Assembly: GCF_000208745.1 (NCBI RefSeq)
Contig: NC_030851.1
Coordinates: forward strand, 4,914,752-4,978,751
DNA from: Theobroma cacao
Lineage: Eukaryota > Streptophyta > Magnoliopsida > Malvales > Malvaceae
DNA length: 64,000 bases
Direction: 5' to 3'
Shown piece by piece: positions 47,101 to 59,596 of this stretch. Below the pieces are notes generated by a model that saw nothing but the letters and a program-made list of their open reading frames with translations, ran no database searches and was not told the origin of the DNA. The translations under genes and the position numbers were made by a program. Position 1 is the first letter of the stretch. Each line of letters begins with the position of its first letter.

Positions 47101-50100
47101 GGACAATATAACAATTATTTCCAGTCTAGACATGGTGCATATTCAGGTGGTTCACAGTAAATCAATAAAAAATAAACCTACATTTTTGGAGTGTATAAAA
47201 TGGTTGTATAACTCGGACTGTAGAGGAGTCAACTTGCAGCAAACTACTTCAACTATCTGAAAGAAAAACAAAAATGTCCAACAGGGAAAATTCAGATAAG
47301 CCATTAAATATTTATATTTTAAATAATAAGGCTTTAGTAAAAGATTAAAAAAAATGTAAGAGGATGGTGGTATGTAAAAAATTGACAAGAAAGTCAACAT
47401 AAAGGCCATACTTTTGGAGGCAGATGATTTGATAGCAACACATTAGTCCTCCTCAATATGAACTGCAATAGTGTATACTTTTAGTCAATTGTGAAAAACA
47501 CAGGAAGCAGTTATTTGAAAAGAATTACAGTCATCATCAGTACAAAAAGTGACTTATTTCAGGAAGAGAGAAACTACTGGTCTACTAAATAATTGTCAAA
47601 TACCAGTGAAAATGCCAATATAATCCTCAAGAAACTCTCTTCAATTGCCCTATTGTTCAAGATAATAATAATGAACTTAAATCACCTGATTCACTTTTGC
47701 ACTTAATTCTGAAGAGCGTTCTGAAGCTAGCATCTTCTCTTCTTCGCTAGCAGTTGGTTCTCTTCCACAAATAATCGGTGCCTTCATTATTCGTATGCAT
47801 TAGAGTATATAAAACAAACAAGCACATGTCCATAGAGTGAAAAAAAAGAAAGAAAAGGAAAGAACAGGAATAATTATGTGGTCACCAATAATACAACTTA
47901 GTATACATTCCTAACAGATTTATAATCTCTAATTCTTTATTTTTTTTGAAAAGCCTAATTTAAATATGTATAGATTAGTTTAACAAGACACTATAATGGT
48001 TTCCACCATGATACTATATCCTTCATACTTTAGGATAGACAGTATGAGTTTTCAATTCAAATACATAACTTGAAAGGTGATTTTGGAGTTAAAATACTAA
48101 ACATCTTGAACTCGCCCAGAGACATAAATTTCCATGTGCTCTTTGCATTTCATATTTAACCTCTAAACTACAATGTCAAGGGATCAGCATACCTCATAGT
48201 AGCGACGAAAGTATGCAACATCACCCAAAATCCCTTGATTAGTGAAGTTGACCATTGCAAAGAACTCTTCAAGGTCATTCTGTTTGGATACAAAAGGAGG
48301 GAGAATTTATATGTTAGGAAGACAAACTGAAGTCCATAAAGCATATTAAAAATCATATGCAAATGTCTATACCTGCATGGGAGTTCCAGATAACAGAATC
48401 CGGCGCTTACATGAGAGAGCAGCCAATGCCTAGTCCAGAGACATATTCATGGACATTGTTAGAAAAGTAACAAATAAAATGACTTTTTATATGTTTGGAT
48501 GGTCAAAAAGAATTAGCTAGCTAGCTGCTTTAGTGGGGGATATTCCCTTTAATGTACCTTTGGTAGCAGACTTGTGCTGCCTTTTTTGGACATTGGAAAA
48601 ATTCAATTCAATTATCCAAAAAAAAAAAAAAACAAACAGACAGACAGACAGACAAGATGACATCTACCAAGCACGAATAGAAGAGAAAGGCATTTCTTCA
48701 GAAACATACCCGGTTTGTTATTGTCTGGTCATTTTTCAGCCTGTGAGCCTCATCACAAATGAGAAGATCACAAGACTCACTTTGGCAAAATTTTGATGAA
48801 TGCATCCTAAATGTCTCATATGAAACAATCAATACCTGGAAAGGATTGATTAGATTAATAAATATTTTCAAAAATATTACCATATCAATCATTGAGTACA
48901 AAGATTACCTGTAAAGAGCTGCAGGGACTTGTGAAGCTGTCAATTCCACAGACAACATCATCTCTGCTGCTTTCACAGAGAGCTATAAGCTGAACTCTTT
49001 CTCCAACCCACTTATTGATTTCTGCCTCCCAGTTACTGACAAGACTGGTTGGGGTGACAATAATGGCCTTCTTAACCATAGGCTTCCCATCAAAACCTTG
49101 ACGTAGAAGAGTATATAGTAAAGCGATTGACTGCAATGTCTTTCCCAAACTGCAAATATGAAAGTTATGTAACTAACATAAAGAGCAAAACAACTGAGGT
49201 CATAAACTCAGTGTGCAGGAATTTACCCTGAAGGGATAAGATGTTTACCCCATATCATCAGCAAGAATGCATCCATATATATTAGCAGCACTATATAACC
49301 CGGAAACACATTCAAACATGAACTGAACCCCTTCTCTGCATACAAAGTGAAAATCTCATGTCACCAATTACAAAAAGTAAGAAGAGATAAATCCATAATC
49401 TAAACACCAGAGTCTATAACTGTTAACATGCTCATTCTAAATCTAATGTCTTGCCTGTCAATGACCACAACGATACCCAAATCAAATCCATATAGAGACA
49501 GGTAGCAATGTGTCCCAATTGGCTATTAACTACTATAGTTTAGAACTGAACGTGTTCATTTCTGAATTCCATCAACATGACACATGCATGCACACACAAA
49601 CTTACAAATATAAACACATAAAAATAACGTACATAAACACATCCTGCATACACCAAAATTGAACTGCAGGATTCTCACTGATGAACAATACCTTTGATGG
49701 GGTCGAAGAAAACGAACAAGCAAGGGATCAACTGCTATTGGCACTAAGTTGTTGGGTCCATCTTCAGATTCTTCAGGTTGCCACAATACCAGAGGATCAA
49801 CACCAGGTGGCAGAGTCACAATTTCTTCCACAACATCAGTCCCATCTGTTCTATTTACATCCAGCCGATTGGTTATTGCTACTAACGCTGGCCTTGAAGA
49901 GCCCCAAGGAACAAACCGCTTCCGGGCCCAAAGACGACGTGCAAGCTGTTCATTCCCATTACCGTAGCCGTTAGAACATGGGAGCTTGAATGGTTTCCTA
50001 CAAACTGCTGCTCCTTCTGTCACTGAAAGAACTCGCGGAAGCAGCGGTTGTCTCCTCACAATAAGGTTGCCCCTAATAAATCATTACCTTAGAATTCAAT

Positions 50101-50593
50101 TTCACAAAACTGAAGAAAGTTTCCATTAAATTATTTGACTATATCGATATTCTGGGTGTCACACACCATAAACGATATCAAAAGAATAATAAAAGAATTA
50201 TTGCATAAACAAATTTACCCTAGATCAGACATTATTTTCATTTTAAACTTATAGGAAACCAAAAACGAAACCCTAGATTAATTTAAAAGGAAAATTTTCT
50301 CTGGTCACTCGAGTTCTTCGTTTTTCTATTAGAGGTTAGGTATTTGATTTTGGAAATGAAGAGTACCTTAGCAAAGCATCGACGTTTTTAGATTTGAGAT
50401 CTTGATCGGACGGTGGATGGTGAGCGGTGGATTGTCCACCGTCACCGTCGTCGTCATGATCGTTCGCTTCTTCTTCTTCTTCTTGACGATCAACGGTGTA
50501 TTCGTCGCTTGAATAGCTCGGGTCGGAATCGGAGAAAATTTCTTCCTCCTCTTCTTCCTCCATTGATGACGTGGATTGTGTTTCTCTCGCCAT
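43329..50593 (-). CDS. RAD54: RAD54, SNF2-family DNA-dependent ATPase for homologous recombination
   Basis: Twenty-one exons join in phase to 968 residues; Arabidopsis RAD54 (At3g19210), as I recall, is about 910. Exons, 5' to 3': 50593-50367, 50072-49692, 49335-49249, 49149-48909, 48835-48710, 48429-48373, 48279-48193, 47781-47686, 47462-47412, 47256-47182, 47087-47001, 46709-46618, 46531-46399, 46140-46021, 45915-45802, 45703-45620, 45519-45442, 45362-45304, 44781-44592, 44500-44402, 43751-43329. The N-terminus is very acidic. Helicase motifs: Walker A DDMGLGKT (split across exons 3-4, about 229-236), DEAH in [12 protein letters not shown] (about 340), SGTPMQN, then [17 protein letters not shown] and [10 protein letters not shown]. 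The protein remodels and translocates on DNA with RAD51 during strand invasion. The C-terminal exon is low-complexity. All core motifs are intact. Confidence 0.96.
44132..44175. repeat. (ATGT)n microsatellite in a RAD54 intron
   Basis: About ten tandem copies of the tetranucleotide atgt/gtat lie in the intron before the last RAD54 exon. It is a probable length-variable marker. Confidence 0.95.
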
Positions 50594-51211
50594 ATTTGCG
50601 GTGTAAGAAAGAGGGGAGAGAGAAGGAGGGCTTTTTGAAAATCACGAAATTTGGCGGTAAAATGAAATGAATGAAAGGTTGGACTTGGATCTGGAAAGAT
50701 TGCGGTATTGGGCAGGGTGCGGGAGGACTAGGGCCTTGGTGACTATGGTTCAGTTTGGTTCATAATCCCACAAAGCTCAATCCATTATTAATAAAATTGT
50801 ATTAAAAATATAAAGTCTATATTTGATGCATTAACATATCATAAATAATGTCATTTTATTAAAAAATAATTTTTAAATTTTTAAAATCTTAAAAATATAT
50901 ATTATTAAATTTTAAAAATAATAAAATATATTTTTTTTATCTTTCTCTTTTTCTTTTCCACCGTTATAATCTTTTTAAAAAAAAAACTATTTTTTTTAAT
51001 TTAATTTGGAGAGTGACCAATTTCTTTCTTTTTTTTTTGAAAAGATAATAATAAGAGTAATCAATTATCAAATTGAAAGAATTCTAAAAGGTTGTTGTCT
51101 TACTTGCAATTTAATACTAGAAAGCTATATTGATTTTAAGATAAAAATTATATAATTTGTTAATTAAATACTTGATTATTATTTTGGAAAAGTATAGTGA
51201 GAATGTCATTG
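50594..51211. other. RAD54 promoter and flank up to the retrotransposon
   Basis: It contains the RAD54 leader and promoter (to about 50750) and then AT-rich sequence up to the 5-bp target duplication of the LTR element. No gene was seen. Confidence 0.5.
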
Positions 51212-51216
51212 GGTGC
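51212..51216. repeat. Target-site duplication, left copy (GGTGC)
   Basis: The five bases GGTGC directly before the left LTR (51212-51216) are repeated directly after the right LTR (61556-61560). This marks the exact element borders. Confidence 0.9.
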
Positions 51217-52164
51217 TGTAAAGGGGGTTCTTGTGATAGGGAAATGAAGCATTGCAAATAAGTAAAAGGATGTGCCAGAGGTGACAAAGAGGAAGATTGG
51301 AGCAATTCCTGAAATATTGAGTGTTGTGACAAGTGATAGAGAATAATAAGAGAATTCATGAATAAAAGAGAATTAGAGAGAGAAGCTCTCAAGCTAAGAA
51401 TGTGTTAGCTCGGATAGGGGGAGAGAAAAGTCCCCATAAATGAATTGTGAGGCTCTATATATAGTGGTAAAAGTGACAGTTACTCAAAAATAGACTTTAA
51501 TGTGCCTAATGAATGACATTATTATGAAGAACATTAATGTGAGTAACCGTTACTGTAATTTGATGTAATAAGACTTGTTTTCAAGTAAAAGGTAATAGAA
51601 AATAAGTGTACAAGAATAGGTACAAGAGAATAAACTATACGAGAACAAGTACAAAAGAATAAGCTATACATGAATAGGTACACGAGAACAAGGTAGAAGG
51701 GTGAAACACTTATGTTTCAGGAAAAGGTTAAGAGGAAAATCTCTTAACTACCTCCATATCTGAGCCACCAAGCCGAACTCTCTGAAACATCCTAAGATGA
51801 AAGTAACCCATGAACCCTACCACTTATTCCGAGTTGTTTTCACTGTCATCCAAGTGAAGTGGTTATTCTATTCGAAGTAGCTGTTCTACTTGTATTAGTT
51901 GTTCCATATGGAGTAGTGCTTTACTTATTCTAGTTGTTTTGCTTTAAGTAGTACTTCACTTGTTATAGTTGTTATGCATGAAGTAGTGCTTCACTTGTTC
52001 TACATGAAGTAGTGCTTCACTTGTTCTACATGAAGTAGTGCTTCACTTGTTCTAGTTATTCTGCGTGAAGTAGCATTTCACTTGTTCACGTTGTTCTCTG
52101 TATAATATTATGTTGTAACATGATTCTTTAGAGAATAGGTATTAACAAAAATCAAGTATCTACA
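51217..52164 (-). repeat. LTR (3' LTR of the minus-strand element)
   Basis: On the + strand it starts TGTAAAGGGGG and ends CAAGTATCTACA; it aligns end to end with 60614-61555. By eye the two differ at somewhat under a tenth of positions, more in the first half, so the insertion is not recent. It contains a TATA-like ctatatata at about 51455 and an internal array of tandem units (51880-52105). Confidence 0.92.
51880..52105. repeat. Tandem units inside the left LTR
   Basis: About seven units carry the core gaagtagtgcttcacttgtt. Some are spaced about 36 bases apart; two in the middle are shortened to about 26 (acatgaagtagtgcttcact). Each unit holds a small inverted repeat, TGAAG-n5-CTTCA. The right LTR has about six units (61290-61485), so copy number changed after insertion. 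Confidence 0.8.
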
Positions 52165-52176
52165 TTTTGCCCCATA
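52165..52176 (-). promoter_or_regulatory. Polypurine tract
   Basis: The minus strand reads TATGGGGCAAAA directly before the LTR start TGTAGATACTTG. This is the expected plus-strand primer for reverse transcription and sets the element's orientation. Confidence 0.75.
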
Positions 52177-53533
52177 CATAATAATTCAATATTAAAAATA
52201 ATTCTTATGTATTTATTTAAAATGTCATACTGTATCACTTAGAGTAGCAACACCTTGGGCAATATCGCCTTAAACAGTAACATCGTAGCCAGTAATGCTT
52301 TAGGTAGTAACACGTTACTGCCTTGTGTAAGGTGTAATGCCAATATTTTTTTTGTAATATAAATATCTTTTGTAATAGTTGATTGATTATGCAATAATAT
52401 TTTTTTCATATAAAATAAGATTTTCAAGATACAACTAGTAAAAGGAAAGTTAATCTTTTTCATAAAAAAACTTTGATTCTATATTGCCTATAAATATCAA
52501 GTTACTATGAACAATTTTTTTCATTCATATTCAAGGGAAAGCAAAACAAATTTCAGAGTAAAGTCGATTCTTTTGCGAATCTTTTCAAGCAAGTAAGTTT
52601 TCTTCTTCTTGTAATTTTTTTAATCGGTTGAATTTCTTTTTTTTTTTTCAATCAGTTAAATTTCTCTTACTTGTTGCCCCTTGCATGAAATTTTTTTAAA
52701 TTGAAATATGGGGAAAGAGAAAAAGAAAAAAAAAATTCATACATGAGATGATTTTTTTTATGTGTGTATATATATATATTCAAATAAATAAATAAATTAT
52801 TTGATTGTAGAAGAAAATTACAAAGCAAGAATATTTATGTTACCCTGACTTTGTTTCAATCCTTTATTACCCTGGCTTGTTACAAGGTGTTTGTTTTTAG
52901 ATCTTACAGCTTGGAGTAATAGGCTTCTTGATTTATTTTTTTTTTAAAGTATAATTTATTGTTTTATTTTGACGTGTAGTGTCAAATAGAAAAGAGAAAT
53001 ATTAGAATAAAGAAAGCAAGAAAAGGCTAAAGTGAACCGCATGCCAGTTAGAGAGAGAAACACTAGAATAAAGAAACAAACTGATAAACGCATAAAAGCT
53101 AGCAAAAGCTGCACGTTTTTCTTTTTTTTTTAATATAACTTGACGTTGACTTGTCTTTTGTTTTGCATAAAGGCTAACAAAAGCTGCATGTGTTTCTATT
53201 TTTTTTTAATATAAATTGACTTTGACTTGTCTTTTGTTTTGGTGCAGCTTTTTACTTAGCTTTTTGTTTTTTAAATTGAAACTCTCTTTTAAGTGAAGCT
53301 TGCAGCATGTGTCGCAAGCTTTTTAAAGTAAAGCTCGCGGCATGTGCCTCGAGTTCTTTTAATTATTATATATTTTTTAAAATAATATATATATTTTAGT
53401 TTTATTCATTATTATTGTTATTTATATATATTTATTATTTTTTTACAAGTACATAAATAATAAAAATTATTGTGTATATATACTTATTTTTTTTTCATGA
53501 TCACGTTTGTAGGCTTTTTTTCCATCTTCCCTT
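52177..53533. other. Retrotransposon interior between the polypurine tract and the antisense PMD gene
   Basis: Non-coding, T-rich sequence containing a two-copy repeat of about 76 bases (53098-53240) and small (TA)n tracts. It would serve as promoter and leader of the + strand PMD gene and as 3' UTR of the minus-strand element. Confidence 0.55.
53098..53240. repeat. Two-copy tandem repeat of about 76 bases
   Basis: A unit containing caaaagctgca and gacttgtcttttgttttg occurs twice in a row, upstream of the PMD gene and within the element's 3' untranslated zone. Confidence 0.75.
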
Positions 53534-56382
53534 ATGCTTAAGATGCGTCTTACTCCGAAGATCCATTATGGTGAGCCTGAAAGGGCTGCAACAAGGAAAA
53601 AATCACTACACATAAAAGAAAGAATAATGATTCAGAATTAGTTGCTTCCAAGAAAATTAGAGTAGGAAATAGTGGTGAAGTTTCTCTTGTCCTTGAAAAT
53701 TGAGAAGATAAAATTATTAAAGAACGAGGAGAATATCGTTTTGGGGAAGAAATTCGTGCTAAACAGGGTGACGAACATCCCTCTGAGCCTGTTGGATATG
53801 ATTGGAATCGTCTATGCTCAGAAGCACCTCCTTATAAAAGAATTGGTATTCCAGGACAATCTATTCTGAAGTTCAGGTTTGAACGTGGTGAGTTTTCCCT
53901 TTCTGCTATTAAGTTAGGCTCCAATTATGAATTTGTTCATGGTTGGGATGACTGGGTGATTAAGGTGTTGAAAAATCTTTCTTATGTTAAACTTCTCTCT
54001 TCTGCTGGGATACTTGATGTTATACGTGTCATTTCCAAGCTTAATATTTGTAGAGAAAAAAGGATGAATGTATGGCGCGCTATTCTTGCAAGGTGGAGCA
54101 CTTTTTTTCATACTATGATTGCAGCATGGGGGGAATTTACCTTCACTCTGGAAGATGTATGTGTTCTCTTGGAACTTCCTTGTATAGGAAAACATGATTT
54201 TCACTCTATTAAACTTTTGAAGAAAAGGTAGGTATTCGAGACTTTTTCCTTGATCTACTTAAGAGTCTAATTAAAATTTCGAAGGTTGCATAATTCTCTA
54301 ATTGGATAGGGATTTTTTATAAAAAGTTCAATGCTAAGGGAATTGAAATTGGTTCTCTTGAGTACCTAGACCATAAGCATGAGCTAGTGGCTTTAATAAT
54401 CTTTTGGTTGGCACGACACATACTCCCAGGGTGTCCAGATGATGGTATCTCTCCAGCAATTGTTCCTTTAGCAATAAAAATTGTTAAGGGAATGCATTTT
54501 CCTCTTGCTCCACTGTATTTAGGATCTCTATATAAGAGATTAGACTTGTACTAACTTAAAACTGTTGAATCAGCTGGGTATTACAAAGTTTTAACTTATG
54601 TGGATGCTTCCTTCATTCAGATGTGCCTATAGGAAAGGTTTGGTATTTGCGCTCTCGTGCCTAATGCATATCCTTTTGCATCTTTTTTCGTGAATAACCC
54701 TTTATCCAGGAACAACTACAGAGCTTCGGCATGGCATGATCGACTTTTGAGAGGTAATGTTCTTGAAATGATGGATGTGACAAAAGAATTCAATCCCAGA
54801 CCTTATGTGCAGCCCATAAATGGATTTAGTGATCCTGAAATTTATTATGATCGCCACCTTCTACAGTCTGGAAGAATGAGTTCATACGGTATTAACTTTT
54901 ATGTATGGGTTCATAGTTCCCAATTGCCATCTATGATTGAGAGTTCCAGTTCAGGTGGAGATAGAAATATTCTTTCTGTTGAGGTATATTCTCCTTCTAG
55001 AGTGGCATGCCAATTTGAGTTTGACCAACCAGCTCCGCCTGACTCTTCTTTAACTATCAGTTTTTCTTCTTGCATTTCTTCATTCCTCATGGTAGGACTT
55101 CAACTCCTTTTAGATAAACTTAAGAGTTGTACTGTCTCAGCTTTTGATAGAGTTGGTATCCACACTTTTAGATGGTTTGCTTATTGGAGGAAGTGTGTTG
55201 AAAAATGGAGATCTTTTATTATGTCTTTGACTAATCCCAGAGCTTGTCTCTACACTCCTCCTATAAGTAACTCCGATATATCCTTATGCTTGATTTCTCT
55301 AAAAAAGAAAAAAAATGTAATTGAAAAAGAAGATGATGTTCCTCACGCACTTACTAATCAAATAAAACATGTGCATCGAAAAGTAAGTTCATCATTTACT
55401 TCTTCATTTACTTTTTTTTTAAATTCATTTCCTCATCATATTTTTTTTTTGTAGAGAGAAACAACTGCGAAAGTAGAACTTAACTCAGTTGAAGAGGAAG
55501 AGACTTTTGAAGCTAAGACTGAGAAAGAATCATATGACTCTGAACATAGTAATGAATTTGATGATGAGTCTGTTGATGTTGATGAAGCTGAAGTTGAAGG
55601 TGAGCTAGTCCCTTTTGATAATTTCATTGATTTGGATGTTCTAATTCCAAATCGTGTTCAAAGCTCTACCATGAATCAGGTATAAACATATCACTATGTT
55701 ACTCCGATTGATGTTGTTCCATTTTTTTTTTAAAGTTAAGATTATTCTTACTTCCCAAGTTATTTGAGATGAGGTTGTTCCTGACACTGAGACTATTCCT
55801 GCTGTTGAAGTTGTCCCTGAGGCTACTCCAAATGTTGAGGTTATTCATGATGTTGGAGTTGATACTGATAATGTTGGAGCTATTCCAAATAATCCTCGTG
55901 CTTTTTCATCCCCAGTGCCAGAACATAGAGATGCAAGTAGTGCTTCTGGCACTCAAGTAGCACATACTGAACAAAGTGATAAGAAAGTTGACTTTCATGG
56001 CTTTCAAGTTTCATTGGAGTAAGTGGCATACTTGGAGCATGTTTTCAATATAGAAGGAGAGTTTAGGAATACCTCTTTTGTAAAAAACGTAGACGTCATT
56101 TGCTTAATGATGGAAGTGTTGGGTCGAGCTTTAGCCATTTCCCATGCTCCACTAATGAGTGCTTCATCAGAGGAATTGCAACAGATGTTACAGGATTTCG
56201 ATGATGCTTGTAACTTTGGATTCAAGCTTGAGTGCCTCAGTGATTGTAAATCTAAAGTCAAGATTTTTCTCAACAAGTCTTCATTGGAAAATGAGTTAGA
56301 AGACATTGAAGCGAAGATAGCTTTATTGAAAAAACATGAAGCTGAAGTACAAGAACAATTAGATGTATTTGCTAATAATAAC
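53534..56382 (+). pseudogene. Plant mobile domain (PMD) gene carried antisense in the retrotransposon, broken
   Basis: PMD (aminotransferase-like, MAIN/MAIL-related) proteins are plant-specific and occur both as host genes and in transposable elements. Readable domain pieces on the + strand are WGEFTFTLEDVCVLLELP (54130-54183), then HKHELVALIIFWLARHILPG, PLAPLYLGSLYKRL and NAYPFASFFVNN (from 54660). The C-terminal part is acidic and repetitive (EVVPEATPNVEVIHD), then a coiled coil to 56382. Two introns seem present: about 55382-55455 (gtaagt...tttgtag) and one near 55680-55760. At least three frame changes or stops break the gene (near 53700, 54231, 54553, 56020). The frame is cut at 56382 by the solo LTR; after that insert it continues for six codons to a TAA at 59359-59361. 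It runs opposite to the element. Confidence 0.75.
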
Positions 56383-56383
56383 G

Positions 56384-59336
56384 TGTTACGACCCGGAACT
56401 CCCATCGAGCCGGTGACAACCGTCACGACGTCCCGATAAGCACTCATTACCCCGAATGCCGATCGAAACCCCGCAAGGCTTAGCATCAACTTTCGTATCT
56501 CCCCGGTGAGCGACAGTTATTAAATCTCGCATTTCAAGAAAACATAGTTGGTTCCAACTCAAAACAATAAAATATTATTTTCTAGCTCACAAGGGCATTT
56601 TCGTCAATTTTTTTTTAAAAAAAATTTGAAATTCGAAAAATGTAATATGTAAGTGGAAACACATATTTCATGATTTAAATTAAATTTTGAAGTCTAAAAC
56701 ATTCGTTTAAAGTAAAATTATAGCTATTTGAATATAATAAAAACATTAAATAAAATATTCTATTTTCTTAAAACACAATATTTTCAAAGTCTTCCTAAAA
56801 TAACTTTTGTAGCGTAAGAGTAAAATAAATTTATTCATATAGTAATAAAGATAATTAAAGTATGAAATTTCGTTTACAGTGACACGTGGGCCCCCAACTA
56901 ACCAAGAAAGTGTAGAGCTACGAACCCTTACTTCCTATGATGCAACTCCGAGATTAATTCTCGTCTTAATCAACTATCAACAAACTGTCCTGAGCCTGAA
57001 AAATGGATAGGAAGAGGGGTGAGATTAAATAATCCCAGTGAGTAAACAATTACCATCAAAAGCATCTAAAGCCGAGTAGATGGAGACAATATAAAAACGT
57101 TATATCTCAATAATGTTCATAACACAAAATTCGTTTCAATCTATACCAAATAATTTCTTTTCATCAAAATTTCCCCGACTTATGAATTTTTTTAAACTTG
57201 GCCCCTGCCAATATCATTCTCGCGGGTACCTTCGTCAAGGTATCCCACTGAGACCGCCAAGGCTGTTCAATGACCCATACCCATAAACATGTTTTCACAT
57301 CTGACACACAGCCGTTCCTTGGCGTTGGCTGAGTCTCACTCTCACGTGGTGGCCCGAACGTGAGGTGCACTCAAATCATACCTCAGGAGATACTTCACCC
57401 AACATCTCCCCCCGGAGGTAAGTATATAATTGAGTTACCGTGCCCCTCTCATAGGCAGTCCACGGAAACCCCCACCACTGCAGTGACCGTTTAATATACC
57501 ACCAGACCCATAAAAATTCCAGTAGCATAATATGGCGAATAAAATGTAATCCAGTCTACCGAGACCAATCCAAAACTGTTCATATATTTCATGCCAACCC
57601 AAAAAAATTAGCCATTATGCTACCATAGTGTCATAAGCCACAATTTCAATAACATATAAAATCATAAATTTCAACACAGTCTCCATATACTCAATTTTCC
57701 CAAAACAATATTTGATTTCAAAACCAGTATAAATCTCATTTTTATTAAAAAACATTTTAATTGGAAAACATAATATTTTATAATTTAAATTCACCATTCA
57801 ATAAAAGCATCAAACAAGTATAATTACTCTAGATATTTAAGACGATAAATTGTCCACTCACAGTTCTAGGAGTCGATGTACTCCTAATCTCAGTCTTCAA
57901 GCACAATTTCTGTACTTTTACCAGTGTAATTTGCTCACCACCTATCCACAATGTACAATACATAATTCACCACATCAATGCTTGACCATTATAAAATCAA
58001 TTCAGGCTCGGTATATATGCATGATATGACATGCAACTTATCCGACTACCGCTTAAATGCGGTGCTGACCTAATTCGGCCTATTACCCGATTAAATTACT
58101 AACGCGTCCAATTTAATCTCAAATTAATTTTTTTCAGTTTCTATACCTCAATTGCACCCAAATTGACTTAATGTCCCTCAGTGTGGTGCAAATTATCAGT
58201 CCCGATAGCAAATTACGAAAATACCCCTAATGGGTAAAAATTCGTATTTTTGCTCCGAAAATTCTCATTATTTTTCTAGGCTCATAATTCATCATTATTC
58301 ATCATAATTCCTCAAATAAACATCAAGATCAGCAGCCAATATTCCCCTAGAAAATTCGGCATAATGGGTTTCAATGGGAGAAAATTATTTCTCTAGCTTA
58401 TTTTTGCTATATTTCAATATAACCTAACTAAAATCACTTAATTCAATTAAAATCAACCAAAACTCAAGCTCAAAACTCATCCATGGAGGTTTGGCCAGCA
58501 TGGGTGTCCATACCCACTTTCTAATTTTGCATGGAAATGAGAAAAAAATGCATGGGTAGTGAAAATCACAAGGAAAATCAATGAAATTTACCTTTTTAAT
58601 GCTTGATTTCTTGATTTCTCTTGATTTTCCCCAAATTTTTCAGCTAGGGTTCTTATTTCTTTTCCCCCTTTTCTCTCCTGGTTTGGACGGCTTGAAGAAG
58701 ATGAGAATTCTGGAAATTTTGACCTTTTTAAAGGCTAAAATAATATAATATTATTTTATTCATTTTTTTTATTTTATTAATTCCTTAAATTCTAGCCATC
58801 CATTTGTTTCCAAATTTTCACCATACACTTGTCCCACATATCCATAGCTTAGATAAAATTCTCAGACTTATCCAAAGTCTTGGTGGAGTAATTTTTGAAA
58901 TTTACACTTTTGCCCCCGTAAAAGTCAAAAATTACATTTTTGCCCCAAAAACTGAAAAATTGCCCATAGACATATTTTTCATCCCTTATACTCATACCAT
59001 TCTCCAATTTATCAAATGTGATCTAAATTCTCTCAAAATCTCAAATTTTGTCCGCAGGTGGAAAAATTATAATTTTGCCCCTAGATAGTGAAAATTTCGG
59101 TTTGACTCCGAATTGATCCTCGAACTCCTAATTACTGTTTTGAGTCATCTCTGAACTGTGAAACTCTTAATTTCACCTTAAAATTTCTATTTGAACTAGT
59201 TCGAGGCTTAATCGACTTAATGATACCATTAGGGGCAATATCGTCTTTTAACGATTTCTCGAACTTCCTAAATATACAAACATTCTATCGAGCATGTGAA
59301 TGACATTATAATTATTTTACATAGCAGGGTTTGACA
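56384..59336 (-). mobile_element. Solo LTR (about 2.95 kb) nested in the retrotransposon
   Basis: On the minus strand the segment begins TGTCAAACCCTGCTATG and ends TTCCGGGTCGTAACA, typical TG...CA ends of plant gypsy LTRs. Short flanking repeats TAACG (56379-56383) and TAACT (59337-59341) agree at four of five bases. There is no long coding frame inside, no internal direct repeat that would make it a complete small element, and its base composition differs from its host. Removal of the insert restores reading of the PMD frame up to its stop codon, which supports these borders. Confidence 0.7.
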
Positions 59337-59596
59337 TAACTATTCTTTATGGAGTATGTAATTGACTAGTCTTTTGCTTTTCCTTTACTCTTTTTGAAAG
59401 CTCATTTGAGTTAGTACTTCACTATTGATATATCACATTTCTTTTCTTTTGCAATAATAATATTGCCATACGCTTGTTGCGTATTTATTCACATTTCATA
59501 TTATTGTATGTGGCCAAAAGGGAACTCTCAACTTTACATCACGGAGATTAACTCTAACTTGATATGAAAGAGATTAATTCAACCCTTAAAATAAGT

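Noticed and set aside
51880..52105. Regularly spaced repeats resembling a CRISPR array
   Set aside because: The units lie inside an LTR of a plant retrotransposon and occur in both LTRs; the spacers are part of the repeat and not unique.
55436..55627. Minus-strand Ser-rich frame
   Set aside because: It is the antisense shadow of the acidic C-terminal part of the PMD gene.
58804..59088. 94-codon + strand frame in the nested solo LTR
   Set aside because: LTRs are non-coding; the frame is AT-rich with repeated FAP-type words and no conserved motif.
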